From assembly GCA_964599565.1 (NCBI GenBank), contig CAZRFE010000059.1, positions 1 to 15,228 on the forward strand: 15,228 nt of DNA, given 5' to 3'. The notes under the pieces were generated by a model that saw only the letters and a list, made by a program, of their open reading frames with translations, was not told the DNA's origin and did no database searches. Below are positions 1-8,216 of this stretch, piece by piece (position 1 is the stretch's first letter; the number at the start of each line of letters is the position of its first letter). Made by a program: the position numbers and the translations under genes. The stretch is from JAJUFS01 sp964599565. Its GTDB lineage: Bacteria; Pseudomonadota; Gammaproteobacteria; Natronospirales; JAJUFS01.

Positions 1-488
1 AGGCGCGGGAAGGCACGCTCGAGTGGTACAGCACGACGTTCTGGCGCGACGAGCTCGGCATCGACATTGTTTCCATGAAGCACGAACTCGCGCATCTCGT
101 GCAGGTGCTGCCGGGGGTCGAGAATTTCCTGAAGGCTGTGCGCGATTCGGGAAGACGCATGGTGCTCGTCACCAACGCGCACGATGACACGCTGGAGTTC
201 AAGCTCGCGCGCATCGAGATCGGACGCTATTTCGATGCGATGTACACCTCTCACCAGTTCGGCATTCCGAAGGAAGCGGCAGGGTTCTGGCAGCGCGTGC
301 AGGGAAAGGAGCCGTTCGATCCATCGCGCGCGCTGTTCGCGGACGACAGCCTCGCCGTGCTGCGCAACGCGCGGGATTACGGGATCGCGCAGCTTGTCTG
401 CATGCTGCAGCCGGATTCCACGAAGCCGCCGCGCGAGACAAGCGAGTTTCCGTCGGTGGTTTCGTTGCGCGAAATCATGCCGGCATGA
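1..488 (+). CDS. yrfG: GMP/IMP nucleotidase, HAD family (3' part)
   Basis: The reading frame is open from base 3 to the TGA at 486-488, and the start lies left of the window. The visible C-terminal portion is a HAD-superfamily phosphatase. It has motif II in VLVTNAH (about base 150), the motif III lysine in GIPKE, and the acidic motif IV in LFADDS. The nucleophile-bearing motif I (DxD) would lie upstream and cannot be checked. The REGTLEWY segment at the left edge and the STH/SHQFG.PKE block match the YrfG (GMP/IMP nucleotidase) subfamily well. Such enzymes dephosphorylate purine monophosphates in the cytoplasm. The gene converges on the glycosyltransferase with only 7 bases between stops and no obvious terminator. 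The family is secure; the substrate is taken from the subfamily. Confidence 0.85.
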   Translation, partial: AREGTLEWYSTTFWRDELGIDIVSMKHELAHLVQVLPGVENFLKAVRDSGRRMVLVTNAHDDTLEFKLARIEIGRYFDAMYTSHQFGIPKEAAGFWQRVQGKEPFDPSRALFADDSLAVLRNARDYGIAQLVCMLQPDSTKPPRETSEFPSVVSLREIMPA

Positions 489-495
489 ACGGTCT

Positions 496-1488
496 TCAGG
501 TGACCGTAACGCATTCCACGGTACGGGCCGTCATCACCGGTTGCCCGTTCCACCCGTCCGCGAACGTCATGTCATGGTAGTGCTGCCAGATCTCGCGAAG
601 TCCGGGTCGCAGCTGCGCTGAAGGCTTCCACGGCTTGTCGGGACCTGCGTAATGCAGGACGCGGATCTTCTGCGCGCCAAACGGCGCTTGCGGTTCAATG
701 CGCAGGGGCCGGATCGTCATCTGCCCGCCGGCGGCCGTGATTTCCACGTTGTCTGAAATCCACTCGTACTTTCGGCGCAGACGTTCATCTGAATCGACGC
801 TGCATGGTTTCGCATGCAGCGTCGCTGCATTCATCTCGAACGGCAGCATGGTGCAGTCGAGACCAAGATCGGCCACGCAAAGGCTCAGCAGATCCTGGTC
901 CGGCAGTCGGAAGCTCGTGTAGAAGCCTGCGTAGCGCGCGGCAGCTTCGCGCAGCTTCGGCATCACGTCGCGCCGCACGGCCACAACGCCTGAGCACAGC
1001 GCGGCGTGGCGCGGTGACAACAGGTTGAACAGGTGGCGCGGATGTTCGAGCAGGAAACGCCGGCGCGCCGAGGGGAATACATGCCGCAGCTTGCGGCGAT
1101 AACCCGGATCGATGAGCGTTCGAAACAGATTTGATGAAGCGGCGGCGATTGGTGTCTCTTCAAGCGCCGCAAACAGCGTCCGGATGTCCTCAAGCACGAT
1201 CGCGTCCGGATCGATGCAGATGATCCGCTCATACGGCGCGGCGTCGATGTCGAACAGCGCATAGCAGCAGCCGAAGCGCGGATCATCGACGGGAATGCTT
1301 CTTTCGACGCGCCGGGTTTCGACGCCACATGCGCCCAGCCATTGCCGCTGCTCCGCCGTCAGACCTTCATCAATGACGGTAACCGGGGCGGGGCTGTTCG
1401 CGCGGATGCTGTTGACGAGCGCCCGGACGCCGGGAAAGTAGCGGTGATCGGAAATCGTGACAAAGCCGCAGGAAACCATGGTCGCCAT
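496..1488 (-). CDS. GT8-like glycosyltransferase
   Basis: This 330-residue protein looks like a GT-A fold glycosyltransferase of the GT8/glycogenin-like type. The order of motifs fits: an N-terminal nucleotide-sugar-binding beta strand (FVTISD, about 10-14), a DxD-like metal site (IDPDAIVLEDI, D93 and D95), a CSGVVAVRR segment near 166 corresponding to the family's NSGV, DQD at 197-199, and a C-terminal HYAGPDKPW (279-287) matching the HxxGxxKPW signature. No signal peptide or membrane segment is visible, so it should be cytosolic. Acceptor and donor sugars cannot be told. The first ATG has no clear ribosome site; the ATG three codons later (1477-1479) has a weak GGATGG in front and may be the real start. 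It is not part of an obvious polysaccharide cluster. Confidence 0.75.
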   Translation of the reverse strand: MATMVSCGFVTISDHRYFPGVRALVNSIRANSPAPVTVIDEGLTAEQRQWLGACGVETRRVERSIPVDDPRFGCCYALFDIDAAPYERIICIDPDAIVLEDIRTLFAALEETPIAAASSNLFRTLIDPGYRRKLRHVFPSARRRFLLEHPRHLFNLLSPRHAALCSGVVAVRRDVMPKLREAAARYAGFYTSFRLPDQDLLSLCVADLGLDCTMLPFEMNAATLHAKPCSVDSDERLRRKYEWISDNVEITAAGGQMTIRPLRIEPQAPFGAQKIRVLHYAGPDKPWKPSAQLRPGLREIWQHYHDMTFADGWNGQPVMTARTVECVTVT

Positions 1489-1623
1489 CCACGTGAAGAA
1501 GGATGGTGCAGGCTATTGGGGATGATTCCGCGGGTCTCTTGGGAGAAGGCGGGAAGTCAGGAAAGAAAACCCCGGGAGTCGGACGGCGGCCGCTTGTTGG
1601 CAATTACGGCGATCAGCGTGCAA

Positions 1624-2082
1624 TCAGGCGCGACGATCCTTCGCCCATTCCTCATGTCGCCGGTCCCAGGAACGGAACCGCTTGCGGCAGTACGCATCCA
1701 GCGTTTCATAGTCCGGGAAATACATTTCCCAGTGCTTCGACAGCGGTTCGTCGAACTCGCACCAGTCGTTGGAATGATCGCGGCAGATCTGCGGACGCTT
1801 TTCATAGATTCCGCAGCGACCGCCGGGCTCAAGGTGACGGCAGGTGGTCACGACGAGCAGGTACCATTTTCCTTCGTCCTTGAAGAACTGGATGTTCTCG
1901 TGCGAGATCTGCCAGAGCATGAAGTCGAAGTCATACTTCGAGCGCGGCGTTTCGATTTCCTGCGTGACGTAGTGGCAGCAGATGGCGTTCGAGCAATGGC
2001 TGCATTTCTCCGCGCTCGAATATTTCGAGCCGTCGAGCTCGACGGTGACGGGCGGGAAACGGACGTCATGCTTCCACGTCAT
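1624..2082 (-). CDS. YkgJ-family cysteine-cluster protein
   Basis: This 152-residue protein is rich in spaced cysteines. C27-x2-C30-x4-C35-C36 comes near the N-terminus, followed by C81, C90 and C100 in the CRHL / CGIYEKRPQIC block, then C108 and C132. This pattern is the hallmark of the YkgJ (CxxCxxxCC) family, predicted to bind zinc or an iron-sulfur cluster; the biochemical role of the family is not established. The start ATG overlaps the rhlB stop as ATGA (2079-2082), so translation is probably coupled to the helicase and the two share an mRNA. The ribosome site in front is weak, which fits coupling. No membrane segment or secretion signal is seen, and the C-terminus is strongly basic and tryptophan-rich. 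Confidence 0.85.
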   Translation of the reverse strand: MTWKHDVRFPPVTVELDGSKYSSAEKCSHCSNAICCHYVTQEIETPRSKYDFDFMLWQISHENIQFFKDEGKWYLLVVTTCRHLEPGGRCGIYEKRPQICRDHSNDWCEFDEPLSKHWEMYFPDYETLDAYCRKRFRSWDRRHEEWAKDRRA

Positions 2083-3359
2083 CGCGAGCCGCCGCTGCTG
2101 CGCCGTCCGCGGCCACCGTTGCCGGGCCTGCCGCGGCGCTGGCCGTCGCGCGCCGTCGCGCGCTCACGCTTCGCGGGCCGTGCAAGTTCCGTTTCCAGCA
2201 GGTCTTCGTGGTAGTTGTCGCGCGGCAGCTGGTGACCGATGTATGCCTCGATCTCCGGCAGCGTGAACGCGTAATCCTCGCAGGCGAACGAAATGGCGTC
2301 GCCTTCCGCACCGGCGCGCGCGGTGCGCCCGATGCGATGCACGTAGTCTTCCGCTTCCTGCGGCAGGTCGTAGTTGAACACGTGGCTTACCGCCGGCACG
2401 TGCAGGCCGCGTGATGCCACATCGGTCGTGACAAGTATCGGCAGTTCGCCTTCCTGGAACTGTCGCAGCAGCCGAAGCCGCTTGTTCTGCCGCACATCGC
2501 CGGACAGCACCTCGGCCTGGAAGCCGTTGCCTTCGAGCCATGCGGTGAGGTCCTCGGCCACGCGCTTGGTGTTCACGAAGATGATGGTGCGCGTGCAGTC
2601 CATGCGCTTCAGAAGGCCGATGAGCAGCGGCACCTTCTCGCGGTTCGAGGGGAAGAAAACGAGCTGGCGGATGCGCTCGACAGTGACGCCTTCCTCGCTG
2701 ATCTTCACCGTCTCGGGATTGTTCATGTGCTCGTAGGCGAGCTCCATCACGCGGTGCGAGAGCGTCGCGGAGAACAGCATGGTGATTCGTTCGGCGGGTG
2801 GCGGCAGACGGCGCAGCAGGAAACGGATGTCCTTGATGAAGCCCATGTCGAACATGCGGTCGGCCTCATCGAGGATGGCGACGCGCGCTTCCTGGAGGTC
2901 GTAGACGTGCTGCTTGTGGTAGTCGATGAGCCGCCCTGGCGTGCCGATGAGGATATCGACGCCGTCCGCGAGGCGCTGGCGCTGCTTCTCGTAGTCCTCG
3001 CCGCCGTAGACAAGGCCGATCTCGAAGCCGGTATGTCCACCGATCTGCTCCGCGTCCTTCGCGATCTGCACGGCGAGTTCGCGCGTGGGCGCGACAATCA
3101 GGGCGCGCGGCTGGTTTGCGCGGCGGGTGGGGCTCGCCGGGTTGCGTAGCAGCGTTTCGTACATCGCCACGAGAAACGCCGCCGTCTTGCCGGTGCCGGT
3201 CTGCGCCTGGCCGGCGACATCCTTGCCCGCGAGCGCGACCGGCAGTGCCAGCGCCTGGATCGGCGTGCAAAGATCGAACCCGGCATCGTTGATGCCGCGC
3301 GCGAGGGTCTCATGGAGTTCGAAGCTGTCAAACGCGATGTTGCTGAGATGTGCCGTCAT
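2079..3359 (-). CDS. rhlB: DEAD-box RNA helicase RhlB
   Basis: This 426-residue ATP-dependent RNA helicase has all core motifs. They are the Q motif (GF..CTPIQ, 27-35), Walker A (AQTGTGKT, 52-59), PTRELA (91-96), GTPGR (139-143), DEAD (164-167), SAT (197-199) and HRIGRTARAG (341-350). The AISFACEDYAF…LPEIEAYIG segment (355-376) is characteristic of RhlB, which in enterobacteria is the helicase of the RNA degradosome and unwinds mRNA for RNase E and PNPase. The tail from about residue 396 is an Arg/Gly-rich extension, likely RNA-binding and disordered. The start is supported by an AGAAGG ribosome site and by alignment with the usual RhlB N-terminus. It is divergent from trxA–rho, the same arrangement as in E. 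coli, and is followed by the overlapping YkgJ gene. Confidence 0.95.
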   Translation of the reverse strand: MTAHLSNIAFDSFELHETLARGINDAGFDLCTPIQALALPVALAGKDVAGQAQTGTGKTAAFLVAMYETLLRNPASPTRRANQPRALIVAPTRELAVQIAKDAEQIGGHTGFEIGLVYGGEDYEKQRQRLADGVDILIGTPGRLIDYHKQHVYDLQEARVAILDEADRMFDMGFIKDIRFLLRRLPPPAERITMLFSATLSHRVMELAYEHMNNPETVKISEEGVTVERIRQLVFFPSNREKVPLLIGLLKRMDCTRTIIFVNTKRVAEDLTAWLEGNGFQAEVLSGDVRQNKRLRLLRQFQEGELPILVTTDVASRGLHVPAVSHVFNYDLPQEAEDYVHRIGRTARAGAEGDAISFACEDYAFTLPEIEAYIGHQLPRDNYHEDLLETELARPAKRERATARDGQRRGRPGNGGRGRRSSGGSR

Positions 3360-3636
3360 GGGGCCTTCTGGAGAGTCGAAAATACCGGGTGTGGCGGGAC
3401 TTGAAATCGGCGCGGGATTAAGCTCAAATAACGCCAGTCATGGGTCCGCAGCCGCCGGACCGGAATACCTCAAACAGTCCAGATGAGCCGCGAGCCGGCA
3501 GTGCTATTGTGCCTTAACGGGCATCGCACGTCACATCCCCAGCGATCTCGATGTGTTTCCGCCGCGTACGTGCCGTTTCCGGATTTAACCGATGCAGACC
3601 CGATTCAGTCGACAGACAGCGTGGAGGCTTTGAAGC
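3360..3636. other. Divergent rhlB / trxA intergenic region
   Basis: This 277-base spacer between the divergent rhlB and trxA genes must hold promoters for both directions. Toward trxA I see only a weak extended -10 candidate, TG-C-TATTGT (TATTGT at 3505-3510), without a good -35. Toward rhlB a TATTTT lies about 25 bases before the gene with a poor -35. Neither is convincing. A short plus-strand open frame beginning at 3483 runs out of frame into trxA, lacks any recognisable protein character and is not called. No repeat or RNA gene is evident. Confidence 0.5.
3623..3627 (+). promoter_or_regulatory. Shine-Dalgarno site deciding the trxA GTG start
   Basis: A GGAGG sequence lies 9 bases before the GTG at 3637. 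It fixes this GTG as the thioredoxin start; no ATG lies at the matching position. Confidence 0.85.
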
Positions 3637-3963
3637 GTGAGCGAGAAAATCACACATACCAGCGATGCTGGCTTTGAGAGCGACGTACTGAAATCCGACC
3701 TGCCCGTGCTGGTCGATTACTGGGCCGAGTGGTGCGGACCGTGCAAGATGATCGCGCCGGTGCTGGATGACATCGCGAACGACTACGATGGCAAGCTGCG
3801 CATCGTGAAGCTGAACATCGACGAAAACCCGCAGACGCCGCCGAAGTTCGGCATCCGCGGCATTCCCACGCTGATGCTGTTCAAGAACGGCGCGGTGGAA
3901 GCTACCAAGGTCGGCGCGATGTCGAAGTCGCAGCTGTCGGCCTTCATTGAAACGAATCTCTGA
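3637..3963 (+). CDS. trxA: Thioredoxin 1
   Basis: This 108-residue protein has the thioredoxin active site WCGPC (C33 and C36), the cis-proline of GIPTLMLF (P77) and the usual full length. It is a cytoplasmic dithiol reductant, kept reduced by thioredoxin reductase, that serves ribonucleotide reductase, methionine sulfoxide reductase and similar enzymes. It starts with GTG, supported by GGAGG 9 bases upstream. Rho begins 141 bases downstream on the same strand, the conserved trxA–rho order of gammaproteobacteria. The catalytic residues are intact and nothing is unusual apart from the GTG start. Confidence 0.97.
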   Translation: MSEKITHTSDAGFESDVLKSDLPVLVDYWAEWCGPCKMIAPVLDDIANDYDGKLRIVKLNIDENPQTPPKFGIRGIPTLMLFKNGAVEATKVGAMSKSQLSAFIETNL

Positions 3964-4005
3964 GACAAACGCTTTCCGTTGCGGCCTGGCGAGGGGTCAA
4001 GCCGC

Positions 4006-4050
4006 ATCCGGTCACTCCCGAAACTACCGACCTGTTTTCCTTCCTTTGAC
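4006..4050 (+). promoter_or_regulatory. C-rich, G-poor tract in the rho leader (possible rut-like site)
   Basis: The 141-base spacer before rho contains a stretch rich in UC/CC dinucleotides and poor in G, with repeated YC dimers several bases apart. Rho binds such RNA, and in E. coli the rho gene is autoregulated by Rho acting in its own leader. A similar role here is inference from composition and position only; no hairpin terminator is seen in the spacer. Confidence 0.35.
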
Positions 4051-4104
4051 GGTGGCGACCGCTGCCGGGCGAAAAACAAGCAGATCAAGCACTCGAGAAC
4101 ACAG

Positions 4105-5361
<1,257 letters not shown>

Positions 5362-5384
5362 CAACGAGCGAAGGTTGCGATCAC

Positions 5385-5416
5385 AAAAAAGCCGCGCATT
5401 GCGCGGCTTTTTTTTT
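5385..5416. terminator. Bidirectional intrinsic terminator between rho and dps
   Basis: A perfect 7-bp GC stem (GCCGCGC / GCGCGGC at 5391-5397 and 5401-5407) with a 3-base loop is flanked by six A's on the left and nine T's on the right. Read rightward it ends rho; read leftward the A run becomes a U tract that ends the convergent dps transcript. Confidence 0.95.
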
Positions 5417-5443
5417 CTGGTTGCGAGCACTCGCAGCGACTCG

Positions 5444-5911
5444 CTACTCCAGGTGCGCCCGCAGCATCCACGCCGCCTTCTGGTGCACTTCGAGCCGCGC
5501 GGTGACGAGGCTGATCGTCGCTTCATCGCCGTATTTGCCGGCTTCCTTGAACACTTCCATGGCCGTGCGCGACACGATTTCATGGTCGGCGGCGAGTTCG
5601 CGGATCATGTCTTCCGCGTTCGGCACCGCCTCTGCGTCCTTCACCGTCGAGAGCTTCGCGAAATCCCGGTACGAGCCCGGCGCGCGCTCGCCGAGTGCGC
5701 GGATGCGCTCTGCAATGCCGTCAACGGCCGTCGCGAGTTCCGTGTACTGCGTCTCGAACAGCAGGTGAAGCGTCTGGAACATCCGGCCTGTTACGTTCCA
5801 GTGATAGTTGTGCGTCTTGAGATAGAGCGTGTACGAATCCGCGAGCAGGCGGGAGAGCTTGTCCGCGACGGCGCGCCTTTCCGATTCTTTCATGCCTATG
5901 TTGATGTCCAT
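5444..5911 (-). CDS. dps: Dps-family ferritin-like DNA-protection protein
   Basis: This 155-residue four-helix ferritin-like protein makes, in this family, a dodecameric shell that oxidises Fe(II) with hydrogen peroxide and protects DNA. The inter-subunit ferroxidase ligands are all present with canonical spacing: H37, H49, D64 and E68 (H-x11-H-x14-D-x3-E), within the NYHWNVTG and AVDGIAERIRALG signatures. The start is set by a strong AGGAGG site (plus-strand 5915-5920) just before the ATG at 5911; an in-frame upstream ATG at 5968 would add 19 poorly conserved residues. The N-terminus is short and not lysine-rich, so direct DNA binding through an N-tail is uncertain. It converges with rho and shares its terminator. 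An AT-rich control region lies upstream. Confidence 0.92.
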   Translation of the reverse strand: MDINIGMKESERRAVADKLSRLLADSYTLYLKTHNYHWNVTGRMFQTLHLLFETQYTELATAVDGIAERIRALGERAPGSYRDFAKLSTVKDAEAVPNAEDMIRELAADHEIVSRTAMEVFKEAGKYGDEATISLVTARLEVHQKAAWMLRAHLE

Positions 5912-5937
5912 GTCGCCTCCTCGATGAGTTGCGGCGT

Positions 5938-5968
5938 TATATATGGGAGCGAGTATGGCAGGAGGCAA
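5938..5968 (-). promoter_or_regulatory. Candidate dps promoter
   Basis: Read on the minus strand, TTGCCT (5963-5968) is followed after 17-19 bases by CATATA/TATATA (5938-5945), about 27 bases before the dps start codon. The -35 is fair and the -10 imperfect, as expected for an activated promoter. AT-rich DNA lies directly upstream. Confidence 0.45.
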
Positions 5969-5978
5969 ACGGTAGATG

Positions 5979-6004
5979 AAATAAATTGATTAAATATAAA
6001 CAAT
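5979..6004 (-). promoter_or_regulatory. AT-rich operator region of dps: IHF-like site and imperfect palindrome
   Basis: The minus strand reads AATCAATTTATTT at 5991-5979. It matches the IHF consensus WATCARNNNNTTR at all specified positions but the last. Overlapping it, 5985-6004 is an imperfect palindrome (ATTG…CAAT, 16 of 20 symmetric positions) that a dimeric regulator could bind. In E. coli, dps is activated by IHF with sigma-S and by OxyR; which, if any, acts here is inference. Confidence 0.4.
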
Positions 6005-6025
6005 AGACAACCGCTAATACCGCGT

Positions 6026-7306
6026 TCAGGTCTCGCGCGCAACGGCGCGCGCGCCGATGTCGCGCCGACAGAACATGCCGCGCCAGGAAATGGCGTCGAC
6101 GCCGGCATACGCGGCCTTCTGCGCCGCGGAAACGCTGCCGCCGAGCCCCACAACACAGAGCACGCGGCCACCGCTGGTCAGCACGTCATCGCCTTCCTGC
6201 CGTGTTCCGGCGTGAAACACTTTTGCGTTTGCCGGCACCTTGTCGAGACCATGAATGACATCGCCCTTGCGCGGATTCGCGGGATAGCCTTCAGCTGCCA
6301 GCACGACACCGAGTGCGGCGCGTTCATCCCATTCGCAGTTCACTCCATCGAGTTTCGCATCGAGGGCTGCATCAACGAGTTCCGTGAGGTCCGAGGCAAG
6401 CCGCATCATGATCGGCTGGGTTTCCGGGTCGCCGAAGCGGCAGTTGAACTCGATCACCTTCGGTGCGCCGGCGGGACTGATCATCAGGCCGGCGTAGAGG
6501 AAGCCGGTGAACGGCACGCCATCGGCGCGCATGCCGTCGATCGTCGGCTGGATGATCTCGCGCATGATGCGTGCGTAAATCTCGTCAGTAACCACGGGCG
6601 CCGGCGAATACGCGCCCATGCCGCCGGTGTTCGGACCCCGGTCGCCGTCGTCACGCCGCTTGTGATCCTGGCTGGTCGCCATCGGCAGCGCACGATCTCC
6701 ATCCGCCATGCAGATGAAGCTCGCTTCCTCGCCCACCAGGAACTCCTCGATGACCACGCGCGCCCCGGCTTCGCCGAATGCGTTTGCTTCCAGCATGTCG
6801 CGCACGGCAGCGTGCGCCTCATCAAGTGTCTCGGCCACGATGACGCCCTTGCCCGCGGCAAGTCCGTCGGCCTTGATGACGATGGGCGCGCCTTTTTCGT
6901 TGATATGGAGAATCGCGGGCTCGACCTCCGTGAACGTGCGGTACTCCGCCGTCGGAATGCGGTGGCGGGCGAGGAAGTCCTTCGCGAATGCCTTGCTGCC
7001 TTCAAGCTGCGCGGCCGCCGCACTCGGACCGAAGCAGCGCAGCCCTGCGGCGCGAAATGCATCAACGATGCCTGCGACAAGCGGCGCTTCCGGCCCGACG
7101 ATGGTCAGCGCGATGCCGTTGTCGTGCGCGAACGCAATCAGCGCATCGAAATCCATGGCGTCGATGGCGACGTTCTCGACGCCGGGCTCGTTTGCCGTGC
7201 CGGCGTTGCCCGGTGCGACGCAGACCTTTTCAACGCGGGGCGACTGCGCGATCTTCCACGCGAGCGCGTGTTCGCGGCCGCCGCCGCCGATGACGAGTAC
7301 TTTCAT
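6026..7306 (-). CDS. purD: Phosphoribosylamine–glycine ligase (GARS)
   Basis: This 426-residue ATP-grasp enzyme catalyses the second step of purine synthesis, joining glycine to phosphoribosylamine with ATP. The N-terminal GGGGREHALAW (7-17) and VGPEAPLV loop are the substrate-binding signatures. The ATP-grasp region is intact (VIKADGLAAGKGV, EEFLVGEEASF, PNTGGMGAYSPAPVV, EFNCRFGDPETQ). Length and motifs are typical. In Pseudomonas it directly follows purH; here two other genes lie between them, and a TATAAT element sits 30 bases upstream of the start, so it is probably transcribed at least partly on its own. The ribosome site is weak (GGGA). The dps gene follows 114 bases downstream on the same strand. 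Confidence 0.97.
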   Translation of the reverse strand: MKVLVIGGGGREHALAWKIAQSPRVEKVCVAPGNAGTANEPGVENVAIDAMDFDALIAFAHDNGIALTIVGPEAPLVAGIVDAFRAAGLRCFGPSAAAAQLEGSKAFAKDFLARHRIPTAEYRTFTEVEPAILHINEKGAPIVIKADGLAAGKGVIVAETLDEAHAAVRDMLEANAFGEAGARVVIEEFLVGEEASFICMADGDRALPMATSQDHKRRDDGDRGPNTGGMGAYSPAPVVTDEIYARIMREIIQPTIDGMRADGVPFTGFLYAGLMISPAGAPKVIEFNCRFGDPETQPIMMRLASDLTELVDAALDAKLDGVNCEWDERAALGVVLAAEGYPANPRKGDVIHGLDKVPANAKVFHAGTRQEGDDVLTSGGRVLCVVGLGGSVSAAQKAAYAGVDAISWRGMFCRRDIGARAVARET

Positions 7307-7315
7307 GCAGGAATC

Positions 7316-7365
7316 CCGGAGTTTCAGGAAAGCGCGATTATACAGGCGCGCGCCGCGAACTCCGG
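7316..7365 (-). repeat. Inverted repeat spanning the purD leader
   Basis: CCGGAGTT at 7316-7323 pairs perfectly with AACTCCGG at 7358-7365. The enclosed sequence has a further GCGCG/CGCGC pairing around the TATAAT. The arms lie just outside the putative promoter, so the repeat may be an operator or simply a cruciform-prone palindrome. It has no T tract and is not a terminator. Confidence 0.45.
7337..7342 (-). promoter_or_regulatory. Putative purD promoter -10 (perfect TATAAT)
   Basis: The minus strand carries TATAAT preceded by CTG in the short gap between the nuclease-fold gene and purD. Transcription would begin about 25 bases before the ATG. No good -35 is seen at 15-18 bases (CCGGAG region), so activity rests on the -10 and its upstream G, or on an activator. 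Confidence 0.5.
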
Positions 7366-7372
7366 ATGCGTA

Positions 7373-8119
7373 TCAGTGGAGGTTGAGAGAAACCGTCAAT
7401 CCCAGGTGGTCCGACGGGCGCACGCCGCCGCCATCGCGGCGCACGAGATCGACGCCTTCCACGCGGCGCACGAGATCCGCGCTCGCCCACGCATAATCGA
7501 TGCGCTTGTCCGGATGATCCGCCTCGAACGTGAAACCGTCGTCGCGCGGATGCGTCTCTTCCCACAGATCGACATAGCCCGCTGCCTTCAGGCGTTCCAG
7601 GAGCGGCGAGCCGGACGGCGTGTTGAAGTCGCCGACAAGCAGGGTGGGTCCGTCGGCCTTGCCGAGAAAGGCGAGGCTTTCATCGATGTTGTCCGACGCC
7701 TGTTCCTCGATCCAGGAAAAATATGCATTGAAGACGTTCAGCGCCGTCCTGCCGACATCAAACCGCGCGTGCTGCACGACGCGCGGGTTGGCATCGCCGG
7801 TTCCCTTGCGCAGGCTGAGTTCACGGACGGTCGGTTCGCGCGCCGGTGTGCGCGAGAGGATGGCGGAACCTTCCTCGCGGCCGCTCTCGCTGATGTTTGC
7901 GGGATAGAAAAAGACGTAGCGGTAGTCCGGCAGCAGGCGCGACAATTGCGTCGCCTGGTCCGCGCCATCCTCGACCTCGGGATCGCTGCAGACTGCCTGC
8001 AGCGCGACGATGTCCGGACGCGCCTCGCGGATCGCTTCGCAGACCAGCTCACGGCGTCGCGGCCAGGCGCCATGGCGATCGCCGTAGTAATTGAGATTCT
8101 GGGTCATCACCGTAAGCAT
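7373..8119 (-). CDS. Endonuclease/exonuclease/phosphatase-fold protein with atypical active site
   Basis: This 248-residue protein has the EEP (DNase I/APE1/sphingomyelinase) fold motifs in order: TQNLNYYG (6-13, with the conserved Asn), DIVALQAV (36-43), EGSAILSR (83-90), VGDFNT (D164, N166), KRIDYAW (205-211) and SDH (236-238). The usual metal-binding Glu of the LQE motif is Ala42 here (codon GCA at 7994-7996); the other catalytic residues are kept. There is no signal peptide or membrane segment, so it should be cytosolic. The ATG at 8119 was chosen because GAGGAG precedes it and homology begins there; the frame runs open upstream without family character. Substrate (DNA, RNA, phospholipid or inositol phosphate) cannot be inferred. 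It lies between purH and purD with the ABM-like gene. Confidence 0.8.
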   Translation of the reverse strand: MLTVMTQNLNYYGDRHGAWPRRRELVCEAIREARPDIVALQAVCSDPEVEDGADQATQLSRLLPDYRYVFFYPANISESGREEGSAILSRTPAREPTVRELSLRKGTGDANPRVVQHARFDVGRTALNVFNAYFSWIEEQASDNIDESLAFLGKADGPTLLVGDFNTPSGSPLLERLKAAGYVDLWEETHPRDDGFTFEADHPDKRIDYAWASADLVRRVEGVDLVRRDGGGVRPSDHLGLTVSLNLH

Positions 8120-8216
8120 GCGCCGCTCCTCGTGGCAGGGCCTCGATTCTGCGTCGAACGCGACAATGAAACACTGGGGCAAAGCGAGTAGGGAGACGTG
8201 CGGCATTGACACGCCG

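Noticed and set aside
1489..1623. Terminator between the YkgJ and glycosyltransferase genes
   Set aside because: A TTTTCTTT stretch follows CCCGGGG, but there is no stem with a workable loop.
1342..2214. Long plus-strand open frame opposite the glycosyltransferase, YkgJ and rhlB genes
   Set aside because: It is the antisense shadow of three well-supported genes, has no family motif, and GC-rich codon bias readily opens such frames.
3483..3677. Small plus-strand frame upstream of trxA
   Set aside because: No ribosome site of note or protein character, and it overlaps trxA out of frame.
3979..4104. TTG-initiated 42-residue extension of Rho
   Set aside because: Rho proteins begin at MNLTEL; the upstream segment has no similarity to Rho and lies in the leader.
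6212..8191. 659-codon plus-strand open frame opposite purD and the EEP gene
   Set aside because: Purely antisense to purD and its neighbour; composition (His/Arg/Ala-rich) is that of a reverse-frame shadow, with no recognisable domain.
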